Source: Acuticoccus mangrovi
GTDB taxonomy: Bacteria; Pseudomonadota; Alphaproteobacteria; Rhizobiales; Amorphaceae
Direction: 5' to 3'
Assembly: GCF_016411865.1 (NCBI RefSeq)
Contig: NZ_JAEKJA010000012.1
Coordinates: 62,001 to 126,000 of the forward strand
DNA length: 64,000 nt
In this document: one piece after another, positions 51,751 to 61,168 of the stretch
Position numbering within the stretch: the stretch's first letter is position 1
Layout: every line of letters begins with the position of its first letter
Notes under the pieces: generated by a model
Database searches by the model: none
What the model was told of the DNA's origin: nothing
What the model saw: only the letters and a program-made list of their open reading frames with translations
Program-made: the position numbers and the translations under genes

Positions 51751-52713
51751 GTGACCAGTCCCGACCAGCCCCTCCTCGCCCTGGTCCATCACGAGGAGGC
51801 CGAGACGCTCGCCAGGCACATCGCCGCCCTCGCGCCGGACCTACACCTGGAGCTCGCCGCCGACCCGGACGCGCTGGCACAGGCGTCCCAGCGGGCGGAC
51901 ATCATCCTGACGGGCCGCCTGCCGGCCGGCTTCGTGTTTCCGCCGTCCGGCGTCACGTGGCTGCAGTCGACAAGTTCCGGCATCGACTACCTCATCCCGA
52001 TGCTCACGAACCTCCCGGACGTCCTCATCTGCAACGCCAAGGGGCTGCACGCCGACGCGATGGCGGACTACGCGTTCTGCATGATGACGGCATTGCTCAT
52101 CGACCTGCCCCGCCTGCAGCGCGAGCAGGCCGCGCGGGTCTGGTCGCCGCGCTCGGTCCCGACGTTGCGGTCCCGCAGCCTCGCGGTCCTCGGGCAAGGC
52201 CCCGTCGGGCTCGAGATCGCCCGCCGCGGTGCCGATCTCGGAATGCGGGTGACGGCCGTGTCGCGGTCGGGCGACAGCGGACCGGACGGCCTCGCCGCAC
52301 GTCGCCCCGTCGAGGCCCTTCACGAGATCCTCCCCGACAGCGACGTCGTGGTGCTCGCCCTGCCGTCCACGCCGCAGACGCGGCATCTGATCGACGCCGA
52401 CGCCCTCGCGCTGATGCGGCCGGACGCGATCCTCGTGAATATCGCGCGCGGTGCCGTCGTCGATGAAGCGGCCCTCGTCGCCGCGCTGCAGGAGAGCCGC
52501 CTCGGCGCCGCGGCGCTCGATGTGTTCGAGCAGGAGCCGCTGGCGGCGGACAGCCCGCTCTGGGCGATGCCGAATGTCATCATCACCCCCCACATGTCCG
52601 GCAATCCCGCGGACTTCTGTGCCTCGATGGCGCACCTCTTCGTCGACAACTACCGGCGTTTTCGGGACGGCACGGATCTTCTGAACGTCGTCGACTGGCG
52701 CCGGGGATATTGA
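51751..52713 (+). CDS. D-2-hydroxyacid dehydrogenase family protein
   Basis: This 320-residue protein has the NAD-binding LAVLGQGPVGLEIARRG and the catalytic Arg in VNIARGAVVDE, Glu in FEQEPLAADSPLW and His in ITPHMSG of the D-2-hydroxyacid dehydrogenase family (glyoxylate/hydroxypyruvate reductase type). It reduces or oxidises 2-hydroxy acids. The start at GTG 51751 gives the usual length; an open frame upstream is not conserved. It is divergent from the cupin operon. No terminator was seen before the convergent PrpF gene, 101 bases away. Confidence 0.9.
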   Translation: MTSPDQPLLALVHHEEAETLARHIAALAPDLHLELAADPDALAQASQRADIILTGRLPAGFVFPPSGVTWLQSTSSGIDYLIPMLTNLPDVLICNAKGLHADAMADYAFCMMTALLIDLPRLQREQAARVWSPRSVPTLRSRSLAVLGQGPVGLEIARRGADLGMRVTAVSRSGDSGPDGLAARRPVEALHEILPDSDVVVLALPSTPQTRHLIDADALALMRPDAILVNIARGAVVDEAALVAALQESRLGAAALDVFEQEPLAADSPLWAMPNVIITPHMSGNPADFCASMAHLFVDNYRRFRDGTDLLNVVDWRRGY

Positions 52714-52814
52714 GGGCGGCGCATATGGCGATCCGCGCCGCATCGGGGCGCGGCGCGGCGGCTTTGGACGGCCGGCGACCGTCCCGCGCCGCCCTTACCG
52801 CGCCCGGACCTTGA

Positions 52815-53930
52815 TTAGACGTAGACCTTCCCGTCCATGATCAGCCGCGCGGTGCGGACGACGCCGATGAACGGCGCCTTCGCGCCAAGCCGAACCTCGG
52901 CCCGGATCACGCCGGATGGATGCCCGAAGCGGACGGTCTCGGCATCGGCGGCGGCCCCGCGCAGACGGTGCACCAATGTCCCCGGCGTGCACGCTGCCGC
53001 CGCGGTGCAGACGGTTTCGGCCACGCCATACGCCTTGTGCAGGCTCCGGCAGAAGAACTCCCGGCTGATGAAGTCGACCTCGTCCGCCGAGACGAGCGCT
53101 CCCGAGCCATACGCCTTGTAGGCCGCCGGGGAGCCGACCGCCGCGAGAAGCGGGATGTTCTCGCTCACCGATCCATCCGCCATCACGATGCCGCACATCG
53201 TCGCGACGTGGGTCCGAATGGCCTCGACGCGGTCGATCAGATCCGATCGGGGATCGATTTCGGCGGGGCCGTCCGTCGCGGCGAGGCCGAGCGCCTCCAA
53301 GGCGATGAAGGCCATCGGATTGCCGGCGTCGACGATGGACAGCTCGACCTCGCCGACGCCGGGGACCGTGACCCGATCGACGGGTCGCCCGGTGGGCAGA
53401 AGCGATCCGGTGCTCGACCCGACCGTCGCACCGAAATCGAGGAGGATCGGCGCGCCGGTCCCCGGAACGCCGGCGACGGTGGCCTCTCCCGCCTCCGCCG
53501 CTCGGCCGTCCGCGCAGGCCACCCGAGCCTCGACGCAGCGGCCGGTATTGGTCAGATGGACGCGAACATTGACCGCCGCGCCCCGCGCCGCGACGTAGCC
53601 GGCGTTCACCGCGTAGGCGGCGACAGCGGCCAGAACGTTGCCGCAATTGCCGGTGTAGTCGACGTAGCCGACCTCGATGCCGACCTGGGCGAACGTATAG
53701 TCGATGTCCGCCTCCGGGACGGTCGGTGGCCCGACGATGGCGAGCTTGCTCGTGAGCGGGTCCGCCCCGCCGAGGCCGTCGATCTGCCGTCGGTCCGGGC
53801 TTCCGAAGACCTTCAGGATGATGCCGTCACGGGCCGGCCCCGGCGGCGGCAGTTCGCTTTCGGAGAGGATCACGGCCTTGCTCGAGCCGCCCCGCATCAG
53901 GGTGCAGGAGAGTGACTGGGTCATGGACAT
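52815..53930 (-). CDS. PrpF family protein
   Basis: This 371-residue protein belongs to the PrpF/diaminopimelate-epimerase-like fold: CTLMRGGSSKAVIL at the start, DYTGNCGNVLAAVAAYAV in the middle and GSGALVSADEVDFISREFF near the end. PrpF proteins isomerise aconitate-type double bonds (2-methylaconitate) or tautomerise 4-oxalomesaconate. Here it sits right after LeuC, so it may process a dehydration product of that enzyme. Two ATGs (53930, 53924) are possible; the first is nearer to GAGGGG. Confidence 0.9.
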   Translation of the reverse strand: MSMTQSLSCTLMRGGSSKAVILSESELPPPGPARDGIILKVFGSPDRRQIDGLGGADPLTSKLAIVGPPTVPEADIDYTFAQVGIEVGYVDYTGNCGNVLAAVAAYAVNAGYVAARGAAVNVRVHLTNTGRCVEARVACADGRAAEAGEATVAGVPGTGAPILLDFGATVGSSTGSLLPTGRPVDRVTVPGVGEVELSIVDAGNPMAFIALEALGLAATDGPAEIDPRSDLIDRVEAIRTHVATMCGIVMADGSVSENIPLLAAVGSPAAYKAYGSGALVSADEVDFISREFFCRSLHKAYGVAETVCTAAAACTPGTLVHRLRGAAADAETVRFGHPSGVIRAEVRLGAKAPFIGVVRTARLIMDGKVYV

Positions 53931-53937
53931 CTTCCCC

Positions 53938-55347
53938 TCAGCGATCGTAGTCGCGCACGTCGACGAGGTGTCCGGCGACGGCCGCGGCCGCGGCCATCGC
54001 CGGGCTCATCAGGTGCGTGCGGGCGCGCCGCCCCTGGCGCCCCTCGAAGTTGCGGTTGGACGTCGAGGCGCACCGCTCGCCCGGCGCCAGACTGTCGGCG
54101 TTCATGCCGAGGCACATGGAACAGCCCGCCTCGCGCCACTCGAACCCGGCCTCTTTGAAGATCTTGTCGAGCCCCTCGCGTTCGGCCATCGCCTTCACGA
54201 GACCGGACCCCGGCACCGCGAGGCCCTGCACGTGGCCGCTGATGCGCCGGCCCGCCAAAATCTCCGCCGCCGCGCGCAGATCCTCGATCCGCGAATTCGT
54301 GCACGAGCCGATGAACACCTTGTCGATCGGAATGTCCTGGAGCGGCGTTCCGGGCGTCAGACCCATGTAGGACAGCGAGCGCTCCATCGCGGCGCGCCGG
54401 GACGGGCTCTGAAGCGCCGTCGGATCGGGCACGCAGTCGGTGATGGCGAGCACATCCTGCGGGGAGGTGCCCCAGGTCACGTGCGGTTCGATCTCGTTCG
54501 CATCGAAGAGGACGGCGTTGTCGTACGTCGCGTCGTCGTCCGTCGCGAGCGTCTGCCAATAGTCGAGCGCGCGGTTCCACATCTCACCGCGCGGCGCCAT
54601 CGGGCGGCCTTCGAGGTAAGCATAGGTTTTCTCGTCCGGGGCGATCAGGCCGGCCCGCGCTCCGGCCTCGATCGACATGTTGCAGACGGTCATCCGCGCT
54701 TCCATGCTGAGCGCGCGGATCGCCGAGCCGGTGTACTCCACCACGTGCCCCGTCGCCCCGGAGGTCCCGAGCCGGCCGATGACGTAGAGAATGAGGTCCT
54801 TCGCGCTGACGTGTCGCGGCAGCGTGCCGACCACCTCCACCTTCATCCGTTTCAACGCCTTCTGGATCAGCGTCTGGGTCGCGAGCACGTGCTCGACCTC
54901 GGAAGTGCCGATGCCGAACGCCAGCGCGCCGAACGCCCCATGCGTCGCGGTGTGGCTGTCACCGCACACGATCGTCATCCCGGGGAGGGTGATCCCCTGC
55001 TCCGGCCCGATCACGTGGACGATGCCCTGGCGCACGTCGTTGAGGCCGAAGAACGGAATGCCGTACTCGGCGCAGTTGGCTTCCAGCAGCTCCACCTGGA
55101 TGCGGCTTTCGGGATCCTCGATCGGCCCGGTCCGCGGGGTCGTGGGCACGTTGTGGTCGGCGACCGCGAAGGTCGCGCTCGGTCGGTGCACCCCGCGGCC
55201 GGTGAGCTTCAGGCCTTCGAAGGCCTGCGGGCTCGTCACCTCGTGCACGAGATGGCGGTCGATATAGAGCCAGCAGCACCCGTTCTCGTCGCGGGTCACC
55301 AGATGGTCGTCCCATATCTTCTCGATAATCGTGCGGCCTGTCGCCAT
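53938..55347 (-). CDS. leuC: aconitase-family large subunit (LeuC-like)
   Basis: This 469-residue protein matches the LeuC layout, with [4Fe-4S] ligands C349 (IGSCTNSR), C409 and C412 (GCSMCLGM). The length is that of authentic 3-isopropylmalate dehydratase large subunits. Such subunits need a LeuD small subunit, which is not found anywhere in the window. Neighbours PrpF and MmgE/PrpD point to a related hydroxy-acid dehydratase, for example of a citrate- or malate-like intermediate. A GTG (55350) precedes the ATG (55347); the ATG is preferred. It lies 7 bases from the PrpF gene. Confidence 0.92.
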   Translation of the reverse strand: MATGRTIIEKIWDDHLVTRDENGCCWLYIDRHLVHEVTSPQAFEGLKLTGRGVHRPSATFAVADHNVPTTPRTGPIEDPESRIQVELLEANCAEYGIPFFGLNDVRQGIVHVIGPEQGITLPGMTIVCGDSHTATHGAFGALAFGIGTSEVEHVLATQTLIQKALKRMKVEVVGTLPRHVSAKDLILYVIGRLGTSGATGHVVEYTGSAIRALSMEARMTVCNMSIEAGARAGLIAPDEKTYAYLEGRPMAPRGEMWNRALDYWQTLATDDDATYDNAVLFDANEIEPHVTWGTSPQDVLAITDCVPDPTALQSPSRRAAMERSLSYMGLTPGTPLQDIPIDKVFIGSCTNSRIEDLRAAAEILAGRRISGHVQGLAVPGSGLVKAMAEREGLDKIFKEAGFEWREAGCSMCLGMNADSLAPGERCASTSNRNFEGRQGRRARTHLMSPAMAAAAAVAGHLVDVRDYDR

Positions 55348-55534
55348 CACGCGCCTTTCTGCCTACTGCTGGGGCCTGTCCGACGAGCGCTCGCTCGTTC
55401 GACCGCCTCTGATCCGTTGTTCTCGTGCCCGGTCCGGGCGGCACACGGCCGATGCGTCGCCAAAGCGGGCTCGAGAGAAGCGAAGTGTCGCGTGCAGCCG
55501 TCCGGCTTCCGTCGACCCGCATGAGACGAGCGAG

Positions 55535-55565
55535 CGCCCCGCCGTCCGGCCGGAATGGCGGGGCG
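55535..55565 (-). terminator. hairpin downstream of the MmgE/PrpD gene
   Basis: A perfect 9-base inverted repeat, CGCCCCGCC (55535-55543) and GGCGGGGCG (55557-55565), has a 13-base loop and lies 14 bases past the gene's stop (55580). There is no strong T-tract. It separates MmgE/PrpD from LeuC, whose start is 188 bases further on, so LeuC-PrpF may have its own promoter. Confidence 0.5.
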
Positions 55566-55579
55566 TCGGCTCGTCGGAG

Positions 55580-56998
55580 CTAGACCGTCGTCAGCCCGAA
55601 GAGCGCCCCCGGCTGGTCCTGATTTTCGAGGTCGAAGACGAACGCGATGATGTCGTCGATGCGATCGGGGGAGAGGAGGCCGTCGCCGCACTCGATGAAC
55701 TTGTCGCGCAGCATGGCGTCGCTCATCCGATTGGTCGGCTCGCCCACCAGCTCCTCACGGTTGACCCGCCGCCGGAAGGACCGGCCGTCCTTCAGACGGA
55801 TCTCGGTTTCGCCGGTCGGGATCGTCAGATCGAATTCGGGCTCGTACTCCAGCTGCACCTTGTCGATCATCGCGCGCACGACATCGCTGGTGTAGTTGTC
55901 CTCGTTGTAGATACCCGCCGAGATCTTTCCCTCGAGCGCGGCCATCGCGGTCAGGAAGTACGTGCTGTGGTCGGCGGTCTCCTTGTTGCGCGGGTATTTC
56001 TTCACGGGATCGCCGGTGTGGATCAGGGTCCGCTTGTTGGTGCGCACGATCACCGTGTCGATATCGTCCGGCGCGATCCCGTGTTCCGTCACGAGCTGGC
56101 ATGTCGCCGTCAGGTGGCCATGGTTGGTGGCCTCCGCCGGCAGGCTCTTGATCACGGTGTGAAGGATCCAGGAGCAGCCCGGCCCACAGCTCCCGTCGCC
56201 GTTCCCCCAGGAGAACATCTCGTCGCCGCCGAGAACCGCCTGGGCGAAGCCTTTGGGGCCTTCGATGATCCGCAGCGGGCCCGTCAGCCCGCGCCGCGCC
56301 AGCTCGACCGCCTGGTAACCCCGCTCCGAGATCATGCCGTCGGCAAGGTTCTTGGTCATCGTGTACTCTTCGCCGTCGGCATCGAGGATATCGAGCCCGA
56401 CGGTGAGGCTGCCGGCAACCCCCATGGCGTTCGCAATCTGCGGTCCCGACGCGCCAAGAAGACGCCCCGCCATGGCGACGCTGCCGTAGACGAGGGTCGA
56501 GCCATGGTGGAACTTGCGCGCCTCGAGCGACACCCGGAAGCCCGACAGGAGACGCCCGACGACCTCGTAGCCGACGGCGATCGCCTCGATGATGTCCCGC
56601 CCCGACGCGCCGACCTTCTCGCCGAGGCACAACGCGACCGGGAGCGCGCCGCTCGGGTGCGCCGCCACGAGATCGTTGACGCCGATGGGGATCGGAAGGT
56701 CGTCGTTGTAATCGAGGTAACGGACCATCGCCTGGTTGGCGATGATGGCCGCCGACATGCCGACCTTGTGGCCGGAGCCGATCAGCGTCGCCTCGCCGGC
56801 GCCGCCCTGCGCCTGCGCCCAGTCGGTGACGATCCCACCGGTCGGGCTGCGATACCCGCCGATGCCGCAGGCGAGCGCATCGACGATCAGCCGCTTCGTC
56901 AGGGCAAGCGCTTCGGCTGAAAGATCCCCCTTCGGGAGCCCGGCGGCAAAATCTCCGAGCTGCTCGGAGACGGACGAACCGATATGCGCCTGCATCAT
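55580..56998 (-). CDS. MmgE/PrpD family protein (2-methylcitrate dehydratase-like)
   Basis: This 472-residue protein has MmgE/PrpD hallmarks: LIVDALACGIGGYRS near residue 40-55, NQAMVRYLDYNDD, AAHPSGALPVALCLGE and FHHGSTLVYGSVAMAGRLLG. These Fe-independent lyases dehydrate 2-methylcitrate or related hydroxy acids. Two ATGs (56998, 56995) are adjacent. The gene lies 133 bases from HyuB on the same strand. Together with LeuC and PrpF it gives three possible dehydration/isomerisation steps. Confidence 0.92.
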   Translation of the reverse strand: MMQAHIGSSVSEQLGDFAAGLPKGDLSAEALALTKRLIVDALACGIGGYRSPTGGIVTDWAQAQGGAGEATLIGSGHKVGMSAAIIANQAMVRYLDYNDDLPIPIGVNDLVAAHPSGALPVALCLGEKVGASGRDIIEAIAVGYEVVGRLLSGFRVSLEARKFHHGSTLVYGSVAMAGRLLGASGPQIANAMGVAGSLTVGLDILDADGEEYTMTKNLADGMISERGYQAVELARRGLTGPLRIIEGPKGFAQAVLGGDEMFSWGNGDGSCGPGCSWILHTVIKSLPAEATNHGHLTATCQLVTEHGIAPDDIDTVIVRTNKRTLIHTGDPVKKYPRNKETADHSTYFLTAMAALEGKISAGIYNEDNYTSDVVRAMIDKVQLEYEPEFDLTIPTGETEIRLKDGRSFRRRVNREELVGEPTNRMSDAMLRDKFIECGDGLLSPDRIDDIIAFVFDLENQDQPGALFGLTTV

Positions 56999-57131
56999 AA
57001 TCAGTGACCTCGGTGGTGGGGCAGACCTTCGGGCGCCGCTATCGGCGCGAACTGCCATCGATGGGGTGTTTCAGAAGACGGTCCGGCCGTGCCGGCGAGG
57101 CCGCCGGCGCGGGGAACTGGGCCGCACCGGC

Positions 57132-59150
57132 TCATCCGGGCCGCGCGCCGGGGAGTGGGCGGATCCGCGAGGTGCCGCCGACGTCGAGGGCGAGGATCGC
57201 GCGGGCGATCGTCCCGAGGGGCACTTCGTCGTCGGCGACGTCGTCCGTCGCCTCGAGCCATGCCCGCAGCGGCGCCCCGGTGTCGCTGACGATCTCCACG
57301 AGCGCCCCGCTGCCGCCGAGCGCATCGGTGGTGGCCGGTGAGAGACGCAGGATCCGCCGACCATCGCGGAAGGTGTCTTCGCCGCCGGCAACGACGAGAC
57401 CCCGGTCTCCTGTCGCCCCGGCGGCCCGCGCTTCCGCCGTCGCCGCAGCGTCGAGCACGCCGTCGCGCACGATGACGCCGTAGCGCTCCGCCGCACGCGC
57501 TTCGGTGATGATGCCCTCGTGGAGGTCGGCGAGAACCTTGTCGACGGGGCGCTCCAGGGGCGAGCCGTAGCCACCGCCGCCGCCGGACTGCAGCACCGCG
57601 ATGTCGCCCTTCACCATCGGAAAGCCGGAGATCTTGCCCGGAATGGGAGACGGGGAGATCACCTCCTCGCCGCGCACGACGTAGAAGTTGTTTGGCGCGG
57701 CGGCATAGCCGGCACACACGCCGTACGGCGGCAGAATGTTGCGGTCCGAGAGCTCGGAGAACTTGCCCTCGTCGGCGAGAAGGCGGACCTCGCGATGCAT
57801 GCCGAGGCCGCCGCGATAGGTGCCGTCGCCGCACGAATCCGGTCGAAGCGTGCACGCTTCCACCAACAGAGCGTGTTCGATCTCCACGGACTCCACGGGT
57901 TGGATCGAGGCGAAGTCGCCCTCGTCGTAGGCCCGCAGGGTGTGGTGGCCGTCGTGACCGTTGTAGCCGCCGGTGCCGCCGGCCGGATATTCGTAGAAGA
58001 TCGTCTGCCGGTCGCGCGCGCGGTTGTAGGAGCCGATGTAGGTGTGGTTCGACGCACCCTTGATGTCGCCGGACACGTAGCGGGGCACGGCGCGCGCCAG
58101 AGCCCCCATCACCACCGATTCGACACGGCGCCGAATCTCGGTGTAGCCGCCGGTCGCGCCGGGCGGCTTCACGTTGACGATGGACCCTTCGGGCGCCGCC
58201 ACGGTGATCGGCACGAACGCGCCGTGGTTGATCGGCCCTTCGGGGTCGAGCAGAGCCTTGAGGGCGACGAAGCTGCCCATCGCGGCGACCGCGAGGCTGC
58301 CGTTGGTCGGCCCGGCCAGCTGAGGGGACGAGCCGGCGAAGTCGATCGACAGCGTGTCGCCGTCGACGGTGATGGCAACGCGCAACAGGACCGGATTGCC
58401 GGTCCGCAGATCGGCATCCATGTAGTCTTCGTAGTAGTAGGTGCCGGGCGTGATGGCGGTGATGGCCGAGCGCATGCGCCGCTCCGCCCGATCGATGAGC
58501 CCGCGCATGACGGCGGTCACGGCCGGGAAGGTAAACCGCGACACGAGCTGATCGAGGCGGGTCGCCGCCGTGTTGCAGCACGACAGCATGGCGAAGAAGT
58601 CGCCTTCCCGCTCGTCCGGCACGCGGACGTTGGAGAAGATGAGCCGCAGCAGCGCATCCACCGGTTTGCCGCGCTCGTGCACCTTCACGAAGGGAATTCG
58701 CAGCCCTTCCTGGTGGAACTCCGTCGCCTCGCCGGAGATGCTGCCCGGCGTCATGCCGCCGACGTCACCCCAGTGGGCGCGGGTGCAGATGAAGCCGAGG
58801 AGATCGTCGCCGCAAAAATGCGGGACGATCATCGCCACGTCGTTCATGTGCGTGCCGGACGTATAGGGATCGTTGACGAGGATCACGTCGCCCGGGTGGA
58901 GATCGCCGCCGAAGAAGGCCCGCGCCTCGCGCACCTGCCACGGCAGCGGCAGGATGTGCGCCGGACTGTCCTCCGACTGCGCGACGAGGTTGCCCGAGGC
59001 GTCGAGCAGCGCGCAGGAGAAGTCGTGCCCCTCATAGATGATCGACGAGTGGGCGGTGCGGATCATCGTCACCCGCATCTCGCGCACGGTGGAGACGAAA
59101 TATTCCTGGATGATCTCGAGCGTAACGAGATCGATGTCGCTGTCCGTCAC
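57132..59150 (-). CDS. hydantoinase B/oxoprolinase family subunit, second copy
   Basis: This 672-residue protein has the HyuB pattern: VSTVREMRVTMIRTAHSSIIYEGHDFSCALLD near the start, NDPYTSGTHMNDVAMI and THWGDVGGM-like segments, and a C-terminal GGGGGYGSPLERP. It is longer than the other HyuB (557 residues) because of an extra C-terminal domain (about residues 530-672) containing LDVGGTSRIRPLPG. The GTG start overlaps the HyuA stop by GTGA. Confidence 0.92.
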   Translation of the reverse strand: MTDSDIDLVTLEIIQEYFVSTVREMRVTMIRTAHSSIIYEGHDFSCALLDASGNLVAQSEDSPAHILPLPWQVREARAFFGGDLHPGDVILVNDPYTSGTHMNDVAMIVPHFCGDDLLGFICTRAHWGDVGGMTPGSISGEATEFHQEGLRIPFVKVHERGKPVDALLRLIFSNVRVPDEREGDFFAMLSCCNTAATRLDQLVSRFTFPAVTAVMRGLIDRAERRMRSAITAITPGTYYYEDYMDADLRTGNPVLLRVAITVDGDTLSIDFAGSSPQLAGPTNGSLAVAAMGSFVALKALLDPEGPINHGAFVPITVAAPEGSIVNVKPPGATGGYTEIRRRVESVVMGALARAVPRYVSGDIKGASNHTYIGSYNRARDRQTIFYEYPAGGTGGYNGHDGHHTLRAYDEGDFASIQPVESVEIEHALLVEACTLRPDSCGDGTYRGGLGMHREVRLLADEGKFSELSDRNILPPYGVCAGYAAAPNNFYVVRGEEVISPSPIPGKISGFPMVKGDIAVLQSGGGGGYGSPLERPVDKVLADLHEGIITEARAAERYGVIVRDGVLDAAATAEARAAGATGDRGLVVAGGEDTFRDGRRILRLSPATTDALGGSGALVEIVSDTGAPLRAWLEATDDVADDEVPLGTIARAILALDVGGTSRIRPLPGARPG

Positions 59151-61162
59151 CGCCGACGCTCCATTCTGATGTTGCCGTGTTTGCAGAGTCCGGCGGTCCA
59201 GCCGGGCGGCACGTAGGTCGTGCAGCTGAACTCCTCGATGACCGCGGGGCCCTCGACGACGCAGCCCGGCGAAAGGTCGTCGCGATCGTAGACCGCGCTC
59301 TCGCTCCACTGGCCGCGCCAGTAGGTCGGGCGCGAGCCGCTCGGCTCCGGCATCACACCGGCATCGAGCGTGTCGATCCGCGGCTGCGTGACCTTTCCTT
59401 GCACCACGACCCGCACGGTGACCACTTCGATCGGCTTGTCGCTCCGCACGAAGCCGTAGCGGGTGCGGTAGAGCGTCTCGAAGCGCTGGCGCATGGTCTC
59501 TTCGGTGTCGCCCGCGGTGACGGGAACGCCGATCTCGAAGGCCTGGCCGCGATAGCGCAACTCGATGTGGGTTTCGGCGGAGACGGCGTCGCTCTCGAAC
59601 CCGTCGGCCATGAGCTGCTCGCGCCCGCGTTCGACCAGCTCCGCGGCGGTGTCCACGAGCTGGGCGAAGCCGGCGGCGGTGAAGGTGCCAATGGCGGTCG
59701 CCGCATAGTCGTAACGCAGGTTCGCCCCGGTGAGGCCGAAGGCGGACAGGTTGCCCGCGTAGGGCGGCACCAGGATCTCGTCGATGCCCAGCTCCTCGGC
59801 GATTTCCGCGCTGTGCAGCGGGCCGGCCCCGCCGAGGGGCAGCAGCGTGAAGAGGCGCGGATCGTGGCCCCGCTCGACCGAGATCTCGCGAATGGCGCTG
59901 ACCATCCGGGCGACGGCGAGCCGCACCACGCCCTCGGTGAGGAGATCGGCGTCGCCATAGCCGGTGGCGGCGACGAGGCGATCGCGGGCCGCCTCCGCGG
60001 CACTCCGATCGATCGTCATGCGACCGCCGAGAAGCGTCGCCTCGCCGAGCCGGCCGAGGAGCAGATCAGCGTCCGTCACGGTCAGCTCGGCGCCACCGCG
60101 GCCGTAGCAGGCCGGCCCCGGCGTGGCGCCGGCGCTGCGCGGACCCACCCGCAGGCTGTCGTCGATGTCGACCCAGGCGATGCTGCCTCCGCCGGCCCCG
60201 ACGGTGTTGATGTCGAGCTGCGGCACCTTGAGCGGCATGCTCGCGATCATGCTTTCCGAGGCCATCATAGGCTTCAGCCCCTGCACCAGAGAGACGTCGG
60301 TGCTGGTGCCGCCCATGTCGCAGGTGATGAAGTTCTCGACCCCCGCCTCGCGACACACGAGAAGCGCGCCGTTCACCCCACCCGCCGGGCCGGAGAGGAT
60401 CGTGCGGAACGGCTCGGTGCCGGCCTTTTGGGCCGTCATGATGCCGCCGTTCGAGCCCATCACGTAGAAGCTCTGGTCGCGCTCGCTGACGAACTTTCCA
60501 AGCCGCTCGAGGTAGCCTTCCATCTTTGGAAGGACGAAGCCGTTCACGACGGCGCTCGACAGCCGCTCGTACTCGCGGAATTCGGGAACGATGCTCGACG
60601 ACGTGATGATCTTCGCGCGATTGAGCTTGCTGCGGAGAAAATTCGCGACGAGCCGCTCGTGGGCGTCGTTCTTGTACGCGTGAAGCAGGCAGATCACGAC
60701 GACGTCGGCGTCGATCTCCTGAAGCGCCTGGGCCGCCTGCTCGAGCGTGGCCGGATCGGGTGCCCGCAGGACGGAGCCGTCCGCCATGATCCGCTCGTCC
60801 ACCTCGATGCGCTGCGACCGGGGCACGAGCGGCGGTGCCTTGACGAAGCGCGTGTTGAAGAGGCCAGGGCCGGCACGGCGCGTTCGCCCGATTTCGAGGA
60901 GATCGCGGAAGCCCTTCGTCATCACGACCGCGAGCTTCGCCCCCTTGCGCTCCAGCAGTGCGTTGGTCGCCACGGTGGTGCCGTGCACCACGCGCGAGCC
61001 CGGCGCGTCGCACTCGCGGGACTCGCTCAGGATGCGCTCGACGGCCTCCGCCGGGTTGGCCGGGGTCGACGGTACCTTGGCGATCTGGACGCGGCCGGTC
61101 GTCACATCGTGGAGAGCGAGGTCGGTGAAGGTGCCGCCGGTGTCGATCCCTATGATTTTCAT
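59147..61162 (-). CDS. hydantoinase A/oxoprolinase family subunit, second copy
   Basis: This 671-residue protein has GIDTGGTFTDLAL at the start (residues 5-17), HGTTVATNALLERKGA, CDMGGTSTDVSLVQG and AGATPGPACYGRGGAELTVTD. It is a paralogue of 43540-45651 but clearly diverged. Expected function: ATP-dependent ring opening or carboxylation with the coupled HyuB. The adjacent NAD-dependent epimerase and polar-amino-acid-type importer suggest a small polar substrate. Confidence 0.93.
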   Translation of the reverse strand: MKIIGIDTGGTFTDLALHDVTTGRVQIAKVPSTPANPAEAVERILSESRECDAPGSRVVHGTTVATNALLERKGAKLAVVMTKGFRDLLEIGRTRRAGPGLFNTRFVKAPPLVPRSQRIEVDERIMADGSVLRAPDPATLEQAAQALQEIDADVVVICLLHAYKNDAHERLVANFLRSKLNRAKIITSSSIVPEFREYERLSSAVVNGFVLPKMEGYLERLGKFVSERDQSFYVMGSNGGIMTAQKAGTEPFRTILSGPAGGVNGALLVCREAGVENFITCDMGGTSTDVSLVQGLKPMMASESMIASMPLKVPQLDINTVGAGGGSIAWVDIDDSLRVGPRSAGATPGPACYGRGGAELTVTDADLLLGRLGEATLLGGRMTIDRSAAEAARDRLVAATGYGDADLLTEGVVRLAVARMVSAIREISVERGHDPRLFTLLPLGGAGPLHSAEIAEELGIDEILVPPYAGNLSAFGLTGANLRYDYAATAIGTFTAAGFAQLVDTAAELVERGREQLMADGFESDAVSAETHIELRYRGQAFEIGVPVTAGDTEETMRQRFETLYRTRYGFVRSDKPIEVVTVRVVVQGKVTQPRIDTLDAGVMPEPSGSRPTYWRGQWSESAVYDRDDLSPGCVVEGPAVIEEFSCTTYVPPGWTAGLCKHGNIRMERRR

Positions 61163-61168
61163 GCTGTT

